64,000 nt of DNA. It comes from Photobacterium profundum SS9 (GTDB lineage: Bacteria > Pseudomonadota > Gammaproteobacteria > Enterobacterales > Vibrionaceae). The stretch is from NCBI RefSeq assembly GCF_000196255.1, contig NC_006370.1, forward strand, positions 1,270,187-1,334,186. Direction: 5' to 3'. The translations under genes and the position numbers were made by a program. Each line of letters opens with the position of its first letter. Position 1 is the first letter of the stretch. Below the pieces are notes generated by a model. It saw only the letters and a list, made by a program, of their open reading frames with translations. It searched no databases and was not told the origin of the DNA. Of this stretch, positions 10,902 to 21,639 are shown one piece after another.

Positions 10902-11408
10902 ATGAAAGTTTTTTTGCGCACTGTTTGTATAACATTGCTACTAACCCTGATGGCTGGTTGTGTCACTGACACTTATGTTAGCGATGAAAACATTGATAAA
11001 TTTGATGACCTATCGGTGAAGAAGTTTCTGATTGCAGAAATACAGCCGACAGTGGAGCCTGAGAAGAAGATCTACCTATCATTGGTGTCGCATTTCGATT
11101 TTGATAAATCTATTTTGAAGCCTGAAGATATTGCGGAATTAGATGATTTTATTGCTAAAGTCATCAACTTGAAAGGGCATATCGTTATTGCGGGACATAC
11201 GGATTATCAAGGCTCTGATGACTATAATGAAAAGCTGTCATTCCGCCGCTCTACAGTAATTCAACAGTATTTAGCTGCGCGTATTCCAGTAGAAAACTAT
11301 ACGTTTGAAGTTGCGTATTTTGGTGAAAATAATCCCATAGTTAAAGCACACAGTCTAAAAGCAAACGCCCTTAACCGACGCGGTATTGTTATTTTTACGC
11401 AAGCATAA
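10902..11408 (+). CDS. OmpA-domain outer-membrane lipoprotein
   Basis: The start is placed at ATG 10902 rather than the in-frame ATG at 10866. The protein then begins MKVFLRTVCITLLLTLMAGC, a lipoprotein signal with lipobox L-M-A-G-C, and CAGGAT precedes the ATG. The mature protein is about 150 residues. Residues about 55-165 form an OmpA C-terminal peptidoglycan-binding domain: HFDFDKS, AGHTDYQGSDDYNEKLSFRR, and NRRGIVIF at the end. The residue after the Cys is Val, so outer-membrane retention is expected. It follows the barrel gene by 41 bp and is probably co-transcribed. It may tie the surface complex to the cell wall (inference). Confidence 0.85.
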   Translation: MKVFLRTVCITLLLTLMAGCVTDTYVSDENIDKFDDLSVKKFLIAEIQPTVEPEKKIYLSLVSHFDFDKSILKPEDIAELDDFIAKVINLKGHIVIAGHTDYQGSDDYNEKLSFRRSTVIQQYLAARIPVENYTFEVAYFGENNPIVKAHSLKANALNRRGIVIFTQA

Positions 11409-11430
11409 TTAAGCGATTTAGCTAAGTGAA

Positions 11431-11460
11431 GCAAAAAAGAGAGGCATTGTTATGCCTCTC
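11431..11460 (-). terminator. Terminator of norVW
   Basis: On the minus strand GAGAGGCA-TAACAA-TGCCTCTC is followed by TTTTTTGC. It lies 60 bp beyond the norW stop. On the plus strand no T-run follows, so it serves the minus strand mainly. Confidence 0.75.
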
Positions 11461-11520
11461 AAAATGAAATCCATTTCTAGCAGTGATTATCGAAGGGCTT
11501 GGTATTAGCCCTCGTTTTAA

Positions 11521-12666
11521 TTATTCAACTGGTAATAATCTTAACAGTGGGAATGCTGCTTTAAGCTGATTATGACTAACAATGAAGCCTGCGAGGTCGC
11601 CAGTTGTTTGATTAAAGGCTTTAGCAACTAAACCTTCAGGTTCTTGCTTTACTTCCCACATTAAATTATCGCTGGTGGTATCACCTGATAAATGCAGTGG
11701 CAGCCAAGGTGTTTTCACTTTCACTAAACTGGCTGGTAGTTGAACTGGCGTTGGTGAACCGAGTAATGTTTTTGCTAATGCCATTGCACTTAACATGGTT
11801 GGCTGTAAGAAAGCTCTTACCTTGCCATTTAGCTCGGCACAGTCACCTAACGCATAAATATTGTTTATTGACGTTTGCATGTGCTGATTAACCAGAATCC
11901 CTTTAGCAACATCAATACCTGATTCCTGTGCTAATTGTGTATTAGGCGCTAGACCCATAGCAGCAATAATGACATCAGCGTGTTGATAAGAGTCATCTTG
12001 CAGCGTCACAATCAATTCTTGATGGTGGCGGGTAATCGTTTTAACTTCTTTGCCTAGCTTTATATCGACCCCTTTTTCTTGCATGGTTTGATATAAATTT
12101 GCACTAATAAATGACGGTAATAGCGTTGGCATTAGGCTGGTAGCACGATCTAGCAATGTCACCTTTTTACCTGATGTCGCTAAATCCATCGCGATTTCAG
12201 TGCCAATTAATCCGGCACCAAGCACGAGAACAGACTTCGCTGTTGCTAGCTTATCTTGCTGCTCTTCATATTCCATTAGGCTGTTCAATGTGACGATTTC
12301 GTCTGTCCCATTACCAGAAAACGGTGGAACAAAAGACGTCGCGCCTGTCGCCAGCACCAGCTCAGAGTAGCCGATACATTGGTCATTAAAATGAACCACT
12401 TGTTTTGTACTGTCTATCGCCTTAACCCGAGTATTAGGCATTAAAGTGATGTTGTTCGAGCGAGCAAAGTCGTCAGCTTCTTGCTTAATCAGATCATTAG
12501 CGGTTTGCTGTTGACTGAATACATGGCTTAAGTCTGGCTTAGAGTAATCATCGCCATTATCGGCTGTAATAACCGTAATAGGGGTTAGCTCATTTTGTTT
12601 GCGTAGTGATTTGACCAATTGATAAGCCGCGAAACCACTACCGATTATAACAATATGCTTATTCAT
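11521..12666 (-). CDS. norW: NADH:flavorubredoxin reductase NorW
   Basis: 381 residues. It is an FAD-dependent pyridine-nucleotide-disulfide-type reductase that passes electrons from NADH to the rubredoxin domain of NorV for anaerobic nitric oxide reduction. The N-terminal FAD motif is IVIIGSGFAAYQLVK (about 5-19), the central NAD motif is VLVLGAGLIGTEIA (about 145-158), and the second FAD motif is NIYALGDCAEL (about 265-275). Length matches the family (377 in E. coli). The start lies 9 bp after the norV stop, indicating one transcript. Assignment rests on these motifs and the neighbour. Confidence 0.93.
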   Translation of the reverse strand: MNKHIVIIGSGFAAYQLVKSLRKQNELTPITVITADNGDDYSKPDLSHVFSQQQTANDLIKQEADDFARSNNITLMPNTRVKAIDSTKQVVHFNDQCIGYSELVLATGATSFVPPFSGNGTDEIVTLNSLMEYEEQQDKLATAKSVLVLGAGLIGTEIAMDLATSGKKVTLLDRATSLMPTLLPSFISANLYQTMQEKGVDIKLGKEVKTITRHHQELIVTLQDDSYQHADVIIAAMGLAPNTQLAQESGIDVAKGILVNQHMQTSINNIYALGDCAELNGKVRAFLQPTMLSAMALAKTLLGSPTPVQLPASLVKVKTPWLPLHLSGDTTSDNLMWEVKQEPEGLVAKAFNQTTGDLAGFIVSHNQLKAAFPLLRLLPVE

Positions 12667-12675
12667 ACTATTGCC

Positions 12676-14220
12676 TTAGTTAGTGGGTTCGAATACTTGT
12701 TTGCCAATACCACATTCAGGACATAAGAATGAATCGGGTACTTCTTCCCATGCTGTCTTTGGCTCAACACCTTGATTAGGCTCGCCTAACTCTGGATTGT
12801 AAATCCACTGGCACACAGTACAAATTTGTTTCTGTTTTTGATCTGTGCTGCTAGCCGTTGTGGTACTGGTTACTTCTTGTTGCACGACTGCCGCTTCATT
12901 TGTTGCTGGTGTTACAGTTTCTACAACTGGCTGTGGTGTTACAACTGATTGTGATGCTACAACGCTGCGAGGTGCAACATTGAGTTCGTTAATAACGGCG
13001 CGTGTAGTCGCTACGGTAAGAGGCTGTAATGCCCATTCACGAGCAATTTTACGGCCATGTTCGCGACATTCTTCCATCGCATTTGAGTCTGGTCGCCATT
13101 TGGTTTTTAATCCGACGGTAGTAAAGAATCCAGCATCGGTTAAACGAGAATGAATACGATCGACAGCACCACCGTTCCAACCATAACTACCAAATGCACC
13201 TGCTTTTTTACCTTTAAAGCGTAAGCCCGTAATTTCTTCTAACATGCCTGCGACTTTTGGCATCATCACATTGTTCATGGTTGATGAACCGACAAGAATA
13301 CCTTTAGAACCAAATACATTAGTCAGTATTTCATTCTTATCATGACGAGAAACATTGAAGATTTTAACCGCAACGTTTGGATCTGTTTCGGTGATACCTT
13401 GGGCGATACCATCTGCCATCATGCGGGTATTATTAGACATTGAATCGTAGAAGATAGTGATTTTGTCTTCTTTATATTCATTGGCCCACTCAAGATATTG
13501 TTCGATTATCTGAGTTGGGTTATCACGCCAGATAACACCATGAGATGTCGCAACCATATCAACAGGAAGATTAAAGCTTAACACTTCATGAATCTTGGCA
13601 GTAACAAGCGGGCTAAATGGCGTTAGGATATTGGCATAGTAGCGTAAGCATTGTTCCATCAGTTCGTTTTGCTCAACTTCATCGTTGAACAGACGTTCGT
13701 CACAGTAGTGTTGACCAAAGGCATCGTTACTGAAAAGTACCGCGTCACCTGTCATGTACGTCATCATGCTATCAGGCCAGTGCAGCATAGGTGTTTCTAT
13801 AAAGACGAGAGATTTACCATTACCAATATCAATGCTATCGCCAGTTTTGACTACATTGAAATTCCATTCAGGGTGATGGTGGTGACCAGTAATAGAGTCA
13901 ATGGCATTTTCAGTACAATAAATAGGAGTGTTTGGAATTTTGCTAAGTAAAACAGATAAAGCACCAGCATGATCTTCTTCAGCGTGATTGATGACGATAA
14001 GATCAATCTCGTTTAGGTCAATTTCTTGTTCTAGTTGTTGGACGAAATCGTAGCTAAACTTATGATCAACGGTATCAATTAACACGTTTTTACCTTCACG
14101 GATCAGGTAACTGTTATAGCTCGTTCCTTTCAATGTTTTATATTCAGTGCCATGAAAATCTCGAACTTCCCAATCGCGCTGACCAACCCAGTGAATATTG
14201 TTCTTAACGTGAATAGACAT
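12676..14220 (-). CDS. norV: Anaerobic nitric oxide reductase flavorubredoxin NorV
   Basis: 514 residues, a cytoplasmic diiron flavoprotein that reduces NO to N2O. The metallo-beta-lactamase-like domain (1-250) shows every expected iron ligand: H79, E81, D83, H84 in [10 protein letters not shown]147 in MLHWPDS, D166 in FSNDAFG and H227 in TSHGVIW. A flavodoxin domain follows (about 255-400, beginning [18 protein letters not shown]). An Ala/Thr/Val-rich linker (about 405-455) leads to a C-terminal rubredoxin with CTVC and CPECG iron ligands. The linker is longer than in E. coli NorV (479 aa). It is the first gene of norVW. No norR activator gene lies divergently upstream, unlike E. coli; a palindrome resembling an NsrR site lies 74-98 bp upstream. 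Confidence 0.96.
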   Translation of the reverse strand: MSIHVKNNIHWVGQRDWEVRDFHGTEYKTLKGTSYNSYLIREGKNVLIDTVDHKFSYDFVQQLEQEIDLNEIDLIVINHAEEDHAGALSVLLSKIPNTPIYCTENAIDSITGHHHHPEWNFNVVKTGDSIDIGNGKSLVFIETPMLHWPDSMMTYMTGDAVLFSNDAFGQHYCDERLFNDEVEQNELMEQCLRYYANILTPFSPLVTAKIHEVLSFNLPVDMVATSHGVIWRDNPTQIIEQYLEWANEYKEDKITIFYDSMSNNTRMMADGIAQGITETDPNVAVKIFNVSRHDKNEILTNVFGSKGILVGSSTMNNVMMPKVAGMLEEITGLRFKGKKAGAFGSYGWNGGAVDRIHSRLTDAGFFTTVGLKTKWRPDSNAMEECREHGRKIAREWALQPLTVATTRAVINELNVAPRSVVASQSVVTPQPVVETVTPATNEAAVVQQEVTSTTTASSTDQKQKQICTVCQWIYNPELGEPNQGVEPKTAWEEVPDSFLCPECGIGKQVFEPTN

Positions 14221-14293
14221 AATTCCAACCTATAATTTTAATAACTCGTATTTTGAATGCATGTTATACCCGAGAGCTGGTCGTGACAATAGT

Positions 14294-14318
14294 AAACATG
14301 TATAAATAATACATGTTT
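14294..14318 (-). promoter_or_regulatory. NsrR-like palindromic operator upstream of norVW
   Basis: A perfect inverted repeat has 10-bp arms AAACATGTAT and ATACATGTTT around a 5-bp centre. Its inner part fits the published NsrR pattern (AAxATGyAT arms around an AT-rich centre). It is 74-98 bp upstream of the norV start. I see no -24/-12 sigma-54 promoter between it and norV; a weak sigma-70-like pair (TTGTCA, TATAAC, 15-bp spacing) overlaps 14260-14289. The palindrome is seen directly; NsrR as its ligand is inferred. Confidence 0.55.
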
Positions 14319-14426
14319 ATACTATCATTTTGATTTACATGGTTTTAAATTTTAAAGTGGTTTATTATGATTTCAAAGGGGAAGTGTTTGTTGAAAGGTG
14401 GCGAGTTACTTCGCTAAAAAATTGGC

Positions 14427-14454
14427 ATAAAAAAGGCTGGTCGAAACCAGCCTT
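14427..14454 (-). terminator. Terminator of purB
   Basis: A 9-bp stem AAGGCTGGT/ACCAGCCTT with loop CGAA is followed on the minus strand by TTTTTTATG. It lies 22 bp past the purB stop. Confidence 0.85.
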
Positions 14455-14475
14455 AAAAGAGTCTGTACAGCCAGC

Positions 14476-15911
<1,436 letters not shown>

Positions 15912-15928
15912 AGAAAAAATAAAAATAA

Positions 15929-16546
15929 TTAACAGCGAGCCAATAAAATTTTGGCTTGCTCGACCATTTGCTTACGCCCGAAAATTAAATGACGACGCTT
16001 ACCACCAACCTGACGCCATAGCACTGCACCACGAACAGCAGCAAGTAATAACGCTCGCACTTTATGCTGTACTTGTTGCTGTTGAAGATGTGCTGGCGCA
16101 CCTGTTACCTGAATACGAGGACCAAGAGGGCTGATAATATCAAGGTAAATACTGGCGAGATTGCTAACCATTTGATCGTCTAATAAATCAAAATGATCTT
16201 TCTGACGTATGATGACATCAATACGGTCACCAAGTTGACCCATGCTATCGCGTCGACCTGATAATTTACGTTCAAGTGCCATCACACTCACTAAGTAGCG
16301 AGTAATTTCACTGCCTGTTGGTGAGCTATCGATCTCTTGCGATAAGGTTTCAAGACCAAGTCGTAGATTGCTCTCGTTACCATAAATTTCAATGGTATTA
16401 GAAGGGTTTGTTACAGTAATACTGTTCAAACAAGCTTCTAGAATTTCGCGATCACAGTTGCCATTTTGTGCAACTAATTGAACCAGCTTTACTGCTTGGC
16501 AGATGCTGGCAAACGCGATTGTACGGTCATATAAGGTATGTGCCAC
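15929..16546 (-). CDS. hflD: High frequency lysogenization protein HflD homolog
   Basis: 205 residues, mostly helical, beginning [20 protein letters not shown]; the E. coli protein is 213. HflD is a peripheral inner-membrane protein known from its effect on lambda CII. Its housekeeping role is not established. The conserved position between mnmA and purB supports the name. It begins 14 bp after the mnmA stop with AGGAG ahead of the ATG. Confidence 0.92.
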   Translation of the reverse strand: MAHTLYDRTIAFASICQAVKLVQLVAQNGNCDREILEACLNSITVTNPSNTIEIYGNESNLRLGLETLSQEIDSSPTGSEITRYLVSVMALERKLSGRRDSMGQLGDRIDVIIRQKDHFDLLDDQMVSNLASIYLDIISPLGPRIQVTGAPAHLQQQQVQHKVRALLLAAVRGAVLWRQVGGKRRHLIFGRKQMVEQAKILLARC

Positions 16547-16560
16547 TGGTGACGACTCCT

Positions 16561-17676
16561 TTAGATTCGCTGCTCAATAATACCGCCGCCTAAACAGATC
16601 TCATTGCTGTAAAAAACAGCTGATTGACCTGGTGTAACTGCGATTTGAGGTTCATCAAAAATAACTTTGATATTTTCATCATCGATAGGGATGATGGTAC
16701 AAGGGATATCTTCTTGACGGTAACGGGTTTTCACTGTGCATGTCATTGTTTCACGAATTGGTTGACGGTCTACCCAGTCTAATTGAGATGCGACTAAACC
16801 ATTCGATTTTAGGCGAGGGTGATCTTTACCCTGGCCCACAATCAATACATTACGCTTAAGATCTTTATCGACTACATACCATGCATCTTCAAGACCGTTT
16901 CCGCCTTTTTGGCCACCAATATGTAGACCTTTACGTTGGCCTAACGTGTGATACATCAAACCTTGATGTTCACCGATAACCTTTCCTTCATCAGCGGTTT
17001 CAATTTTACCCGGCTGTGCTGGAAGGTATTTGCCTAAAAATTCAGTGAATTTACGCTCACCAATAAAGCAAATACCCGTTGAATCTTTTTTCTTTGCTGT
17101 GATCAAGTCTTGCTCTTCAGCGATGCGGCGTACTTCAGGTTTTTCCAATTCGCCTACAGGGAATAGGCTACGAGCAATTTGTTCATGGCTCAGTGTGTAC
17201 AAGAAGTAACTTTGATCTTTATTGCTATCAACACCGCGTAGCATTTTAGGCTTTTCGCCTTCAGCTGTCGGGAAACTACGACGTGTGTAGTGGCCCATTG
17301 CAATGTAATCCGCTTCTAGAACTTCATCGGCAAATTCTAAAAACGCTTTAAATTTGATCTCTTTATTGCAAAGGATATCCGGATTTGGAGTACGACCTGC
17401 TTTGTATTCAGCTAAGAAATACTCGAATACGTTATCCCAGTACTCAGCTGCAAAGTTAATGGTATGAAGGTGGATACCCAATTTGTCACATACAGCTTGT
17501 GCATCAGCGAGATCTTCTGCGGCAGAGCAGTATTCTTCGTTATCGTCTTCTTCCCAGTTCTTCATGAACAAACCTTCAACTTGGTAACCCTGTTGAAGTA
17601 GTAAGTAAGCTGATACCGATGAATCAACGCCGCCGGACATGCCGACAATGACTTTTTTCTGGCTGTTATCTGACAT
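16561..17676 (-). CDS. mnmA: tRNA-specific 2-thiouridylase MnmA
   Basis: 371 residues from the ATG at 17676; a longer frame from a TTG at 17694 adds MRLKRN but lacks family support, and GAAGAG precedes the chosen ATG. The enzyme adds sulfur to U34 of Lys, Glu and Gln tRNAs in the cytoplasm. The ATP pyrophosphatase P-loop is SGGVDSS (about 14-20). The two catalytic cysteines are in [10 protein letters not shown] (about 100) and STGICFIGE (about 195). It is the first gene of mnmA-hflD-purB. The nudJ gene that separates mnmA and rluE in E. coli is absent. Confidence 0.95.
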   Translation of the reverse strand: MSDNSQKKVIVGMSGGVDSSVSAYLLLQQGYQVEGLFMKNWEEDDNEEYCSAAEDLADAQAVCDKLGIHLHTINFAAEYWDNVFEYFLAEYKAGRTPNPDILCNKEIKFKAFLEFADEVLEADYIAMGHYTRRSFPTAEGEKPKMLRGVDSNKDQSYFLYTLSHEQIARSLFPVGELEKPEVRRIAEEQDLITAKKKDSTGICFIGERKFTEFLGKYLPAQPGKIETADEGKVIGEHQGLMYHTLGQRKGLHIGGQKGGNGLEDAWYVVDKDLKRNVLIVGQGKDHPRLKSNGLVASQLDWVDRQPIRETMTCTVKTRYRQEDIPCTIIPIDDENIKVIFDEPQIAVTPGQSAVFYSNEICLGGGIIEQRI

Positions 17677-17871
17677 ATTTCTCTTCAGTCGCAATTTAGT
17701 GTTAAGAGCGTAATTCTAACAGAAAGCTATCTGCCGAAACAGACCGAGAACAGAATCACACTTTAATAATTTAATCGTTTCTTTTCATGGAAAAGACAAA
17801 TTTGTTTCATTGTGTAAAAAGAGCAGAGAAATTGACAATATTCTGTATGTAAATGACTTTATTTTTCAATG

Positions 17872-17887
17872 GCGCAATCGTTTGCTA
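17872..17887 (-). promoter_or_regulatory. PurR-like operator upstream of mnmA-hflD-purB
   Basis: The plus strand reads GCGCAATCGTTTGCTA, containing the full PurR core GCAAnCGnTTnC; only the outermost bases differ from consensus. It abuts a possible -35 (TTGAAA on the minus strand) about 195 bp upstream of mnmA. PurR control of purB is established in E. coli; here the ligand is inferred from the motif and the operon content. Confidence 0.5.
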
Positions 17888-17964
17888 TTTGCGGGCAATA
17901 GTAGTGTAAGTCTGGGGGAATGTGTAGCTTTTTATTATGGGTTTGATGACAAATTGTGTCAGTT

Positions 17965-17994
17965 ATAAATTGGTCGTTGGAGCGACCAATTTAT
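17965..17994. other. Perfect 12-bp hairpin downstream of rluE
   Basis: ATAAATTGGTCG and CGACCAATTTAT pair perfectly around TTGGAG. It lies 26 bp past the rluE stop. Neither side has a good T-run, so it may be a weak terminator or an mRNA 3' stabiliser. Confidence 0.45.
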
Positions 17995-18019
17995 AAGATT
18001 GCGGCTTAAAATATAGAAT

Positions 18020-18670
18020 TTAGCGCATTTGTGTATTAGGTAATGTCACTTCACGCCACTCACCAGGCGCTAAATCATCAACCGTCCAATCTGCCATTTT
18101 ATAACGAATTAGGCGTAATGTAGGAAAGCCAATATGAGCCGTCATCCGGCGCACTTGTCGGTTTCGTCCTTCGCGCAGGGTAAGTGCAAGCCATGTGGTT
18201 GGAATGTTTTTCCGTTCACGAATTGGTGGGGTACGATCCCAAATCACGGGCTGCTCCATGCGTTCGATATCTGCAGGTAACGTTAGCCCATCTTTTAATG
18301 TGACGCCTTTACGAAGCTGCTCCAAATCGTCATCACTTGGTGCACCTTCAACTTGAACCCAATAGGTTTTAGGTTGCTTAGATTGCGGTTGCGTTAAACG
18401 CGCTTGAAGAATGCCATCGTTAGTTAAAACTAATAAGCCTTCGCTGTCTTTATCCAGTCGCCCTGCAGGGTAAATATCTTTGATAGATATATAATCTGCC
18501 AGCGTTTTATCGCCTGGTTCACCTGAAAATTGAGTCAACACATTGAAGGGTTTGTTAAATAAAATGATCTTTTGCGGTCCGCGAGGTCGCTTCGGGTTTG
18601 ATATCTTTCTTGATGCTCGACGCTCATTATTGGCACGTTGAGGTTGACGAAAAGGGGTATTTGGCTTCAT
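18020..18670 (-). CDS. rluE: 23S rRNA pseudouridine(2457) synthase RluE
   Basis: 216 residues. RsuA-family pseudouridine synthase acting on 23S rRNA. The first 30 residues are basic. The catalytic motif [17 protein letters not shown] (catalytic Asp in GRLD) is near residue 75, and [12 protein letters not shown] near residue 170 is the second family motif. It has no N-terminal S4 domain, which fits RluE rather than RluB/RluF. Divergent from icd, as in E. coli. Confidence 0.9.
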   Translation of the reverse strand: MKPNTPFRQPQRANNERRASRKISNPKRPRGPQKIILFNKPFNVLTQFSGEPGDKTLADYISIKDIYPAGRLDKDSEGLLVLTNDGILQARLTQPQSKQPKTYWVQVEGAPSDDDLEQLRKGVTLKDGLTLPADIERMEQPVIWDRTPPIRERKNIPTTWLALTLREGRNRQVRRMTAHIGFPTLRLIRYKMADWTVDDLAPGEWREVTLPNTQMR

Positions 18671-18810
18671 AAATAGCTGCTGTACTGGGGATTAGTAAAT
18701 CGACATGCTTATTATACGCGAAAATAACAGTATTGGCGTGTCGATAAATTTTCGAGTATGATTTGCGCGCATCTTACAAAAAGATAACAAATGGACGCTA
18801 GGAGATTTAA

Positions 18811-20064
18811 ATGGATAGTAAAGTAGTTGTACCAGTAGACGGTCAGAAAATCACATTGGATTCTGAAGGTAAACTGGTCGTTCCTAACAACCCGGTAATC
18901 CCATACATTGAAGGTGATGGTATCGGTGTTGATGTAAGCCCTGCAATGATCAAAGTTGTCGATGCGGCAGTAAATAAAGCGTATGCAGGTGATCGCAAGA
19001 TTGAGTGGATGGAAATCTACACTGGTGAGAAATCAACTCAAGTTTACGGCGAAGATGCATGGCTACCGCAAGAAACTTTAGAATTCATTCGTGAATACAA
19101 AGTCGCAATCAAAGGTCCACTAACAACTCCAGTTGGTGGCGGCATTCGTTCTTTAAACGTTGCTTTACGTCAAGAACTTGATTTATACATTTGTGTACGT
19201 CCTGTTCGTTATTTTGATGGCGTACCTAGCCCAGTTAAACGTCCAGATTTAACAGACATGGTAATTTACCGTGAGAACTCTGAAGATATCTATGCTGGCG
19301 TTGAATACCAAGCTGGCACTGCAGAAGCAGATAAAGTCATTAAATTTCTACAAGATGAAATGGGCGCAACTAAAATCCGTTTCACACAGCAATGTGGTAT
19401 CGGTATTAAGCCGATTTCAGAGGAAGGCACTAAGCGTTTAATTCGCGCAGCACTTCAGTACACAATTGATAACGACCGTGACTCGCTAACGCTTGTACAC
19501 AAAGGCAATATCATGAAGTTTACTGAAGGTGCCTTTAAAGATTGGGGTTACGAAGTTGCTCTACAAGAGTTTGGCGCTGAGTTATTGGACGGTGGTCCAT
19601 GGATGACGCTTAAAAATCCAAATACTGGCAAAGAGATCGTTATCAAAGACTGTATCGCTGATGCATTCTTACAACAGATCCTACTTCGCCCTGCTGAGTA
19701 CGATGTAATTGCAACCATGAATCTTAACGGTGACTACGTTTCTGATGCACTAGCTGCACAGGTTGGTGGTATCGGTATCGCACCTGGTGCAAACATCGGT
19801 GATGGTGTTGCATTGTTTGAAGCAACTCACGGTACTGCACCTAAGTATGCTGGACAAGATAAAGTAAACCCTGGTTCACTCATTCTTTCTGCTGAAATGA
19901 TGCTTCGTCATATGGGCTGGCTTGAAGCTGCTGATCTGATCATCAGCTCAATGGAAGCTGCAATCAATAACAAAACTGTGACTTATGACTTCGAACGCCA
20001 AATGGAAGGTGCTACCTTACGTAAGTGTTCAGAGTTTGCAGATGACATGATTGAACACATGTAA
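18811..20064 (+). CDS. icd: NADP-dependent isocitrate dehydrogenase
   Basis: 417 residues (E. coli 416). Oxidative decarboxylation of isocitrate to 2-oxoglutarate in the TCA cycle. The substrate loop [12 protein letters not shown] carries the serine that is phosphorylated by AceK in E. coli. [12 protein letters not shown] and the C-terminal [18 protein letters not shown] are NADP-ICDH signatures. AGGAG precedes the ATG at 7-8 bp spacing. Single gene with its own terminator. Confidence 0.98.
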   Translation: MDSKVVVPVDGQKITLDSEGKLVVPNNPVIPYIEGDGIGVDVSPAMIKVVDAAVNKAYAGDRKIEWMEIYTGEKSTQVYGEDAWLPQETLEFIREYKVAIKGPLTTPVGGGIRSLNVALRQELDLYICVRPVRYFDGVPSPVKRPDLTDMVIYRENSEDIYAGVEYQAGTAEADKVIKFLQDEMGATKIRFTQQCGIGIKPISEEGTKRLIRAALQYTIDNDRDSLTLVHKGNIMKFTEGAFKDWGYEVALQEFGAELLDGGPWMTLKNPNTGKEIVIKDCIADAFLQQILLRPAEYDVIATMNLNGDYVSDALAAQVGGIGIAPGANIGDGVALFEATHGTAPKYAGQDKVNPGSLILSAEMMLRHMGWLEAADLIISSMEAAINNKTVTYDFERQMEGATLRKCSEFADDMIEHM

Positions 20065-20093
20065 TTGTAAATTTCTTACTCTGTAAGATATTT

Positions 20094-20127
20094 GAGGCTC
20101 AGCTTAGGCTGGGCCTTTATTTTCCTT
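20094..20127 (+). terminator. Terminator of icd
   Basis: AGGCTCAGC-TTA-GGCTGGGCCT forms a G-C rich stem followed by TTATTTTCCTT, 30 bp past the icd stop. Confidence 0.75.
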
Positions 20128-20232
20128 AACGTTTACTACACTCTTTTCTTTCTCTCTATTTCAAATCTCGATGCTTTCCTGACCATAGTCCTGCTGCATA
20201 TTAAAGCAGTTCACTTGTAAGTTATGAAGATA

Positions 20233-20498
20233 TATACCCAAGTTACCTCAAGATGCTCGTTTCAGCGAGAATTTGTTGGGCTCTAGGCAAGGCGCTCATT
20301 TATAGGCCTAGTGGTTCTACGTTGAAAATGAGCAACGGCGCATAGGTCCCAACAAAACTCGCCCTTCGGGAGTGACTCAACGTGTCTACTTCTATGTCAA
20401 ATATGTTTGAAAGGGAGTGCCATTCCTACACATATTTTCCTTGAATTAAACACGTTGAGGTCACTCTGAATCCTGCATCTTGAGGTGACTTGGGTATA
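20233..20498 (+). repeat. Structured 266-bp dispersed repeat, copy A
   Basis: It begins TATACCCAAGTTACCTCAAG and ends with the near-complement CTTGAGGTGACTTGGGTATA, so it has terminal inverted repeats of about 24 bp. Inside are two hairpins. Hairpin 1 pairs 20272-20285 with 20343-20356 and 20294-20301 with 20326-20333. Hairpin 2 pairs 20370-20385 with 20450-20466 and 20399-20406 with 20430-20437. The inner part reads CTCGCCCTTCGGGAG. No protein is encoded. It could be a MITE-like non-autonomous element or a repeated structured RNA. Confidence 0.9.
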
Positions 20499-20770
20499 AA
20501 GGCAATCAGTGCGTTTACTCTCAATTCTTCTTTTATCTGCTTTATCTGCTTTGTCTCGATTTGCTCTTGTTCTTTTTTCGCCTATGATAGACGTATAAGA
20601 TGATTCTCTTAGAGGAACATTAACCAACACTTGTTAATAGTATTGTTAATAAAATATGCTCGAGGCTATTCAGTTTTTATTCATTCAAATTTATATTTAT
20701 TTGAATCGATAATAAGGATTGCTGATGTAGGTCTGATTAATCAGGTGAGTGGGTAGATAAGCGGCATTTT

Positions 20771-20799
20771 CAATAAAAAGGCGAGCCAGTGCTCACCTT
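20771..20799 (-). terminator. Terminator of cspD
   Basis: AAGGCGAGC and GCTCACCTT pair (one mismatch); on the minus strand TTTTTATTG follows. It lies 27 bp past the cspD stop. Confidence 0.65.
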
Positions 20800-20826
20800 C
20801 GAAATTGATGCGATAACTTTCAGTGA

Positions 20827-21048
20827 CTATTTAGTTAGTTCACCTTCGACTGGGACGATCTCGCTAGCATGGTGACCTTTAGGCCCTGTTTGAATCTCAT
20901 AGTTGACCTGCTGGCCGGCTTTGAGAGTTCGATATCCATCCATTTGAATAGTTGAATAGTGCGCAAAAATATCGCCTTCACCCTCTTCTGGGCAGATAAA
21001 ACCAAAACCTTTGGCGTTATTAAACCATTTAACTGTACCTGTTGCCAT
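20827..21048 (-). CDS. cspD: Cold shock-like protein CspD
   Basis: 73 residues, one cold-shock domain. RNP1 is KGFGFI (about 14-19) and the RNP2 equivalent is DIFAHYS (about 28-34). In E. coli CspD is a stationary-phase single-strand DNA binder that inhibits replication. The name rests on the domain, the length (E. coli 74) and the divergent pairing with clpS-clpA, a conserved arrangement. Other Csp paralogues cannot be excluded from the domain alone. Confidence 0.9.
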   Translation of the reverse strand: MATGTVKWFNNAKGFGFICPEEGEGDIFAHYSTIQMDGYRTLKAGQQVNYEIQTGPKGHHASEIVPVEGELTK

Positions 21049-21273
21049 GCTTTACATCCCTCTTGCATTCAAGATCCATTTAACTACTAGTGTACAAGGT
21101 ATTCCTTTTATTCTTGCATACTAATGCTGTTTTGATGCAGTTTATATCTACTACAGGTTACACTTTAGTAAAAAGAGCTAGACAGTCAAGTGCATATTGT
21201 AACATTTTGATAAAATCTTTTTTTTCTGGGCCTAGATATAGCAAGCGCTTGAACTAATGACTAAGATGAGATT

Positions 21274-21594
21274 ATGAGTAAGTTATACGAATGGATTATT
21301 CCTGAGTCAGATGTATTAGATAAGGAAGAAGTTCAGGTTAAACCACCAGCGATGTACAAAGTTGTTTTAAACAATGATGATTACACTCCGATGGATTTTG
21401 TGATAGAAGTGTTACAGAAGTTTTTCTCAATGGACATGGAGAAAGCCACACAGTTGATGCTCAACGTGCATTACGAAGGTAAAGCGATTTGTGGAACCTT
21501 CACTGCTGAAGTCGCCGAAACAAAAGTGGCACAAGTGATGATGCACGCAAGAGAGAATGAACATCCGCTACTGTGTACGATGGAAAAAGCTTAA
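21274..21594 (+). CDS. clpS: ATP-dependent Clp protease adaptor ClpS
   Basis: 106 residues. It binds N-degrons (N-terminal Leu, Phe, Tyr, Trp) and delivers them to ClpAP. The binding-pocket motifs [11 protein letters not shown] (about 32-42) and [10 protein letters not shown] (about 64-73) are intact. The N-terminal 25 residues are flexible and acidic. It sits 45 bp upstream of clpA and is co-transcribed with it. Confidence 0.97.
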   Translation: MSKLYEWIIPESDVLDKEEVQVKPPAMYKVVLNNDDYTPMDFVIEVLQKFFSMDMEKATQLMLNVHYEGKAICGTFTAEVAETKVAQVMMHARENEHPLLCTMEKA

Positions 21595-21639
21595 TTTTTC
21601 CGGCACGCCACTTTGAGTGGTATTTAGGGGAGGTGCCTT

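Larger units (their letters stand above)
17677..18019. other. mnmA-rluE intergenic region with regulatory features
   Basis: 343 bp without a convincing gene. It holds a PurR-like box (17872-17887), a possible minus-strand promoter just downstream of it (TTGAAA then TACAGA/CAGAAT, 16-19 bp apart), and a perfect 12-bp hairpin (17965-17994) close to the rluE stop. Confidence 0.6.
20065..20826. other. icd-cspD convergent intergenic region
   Basis: 762 bp between two converging genes. It contains the icd terminator, one complete 266-bp structured repeat (20233-20498), about 270 bp of AT-rich sequence with pyrimidine-rich repeats of TTTATCTGC, and the cspD terminator. Open frames across the repeat are short and have no ribosome-binding site; I see no gene. 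Confidence 0.7.

Noticed and set aside
20397-20630. Minus-strand frame of 77 codons overlapping repeat copy A
   Set aside because: It begins outside and ends inside the structured repeat, has no ribosome-binding site, and copy B does not preserve it as a comparable protein.
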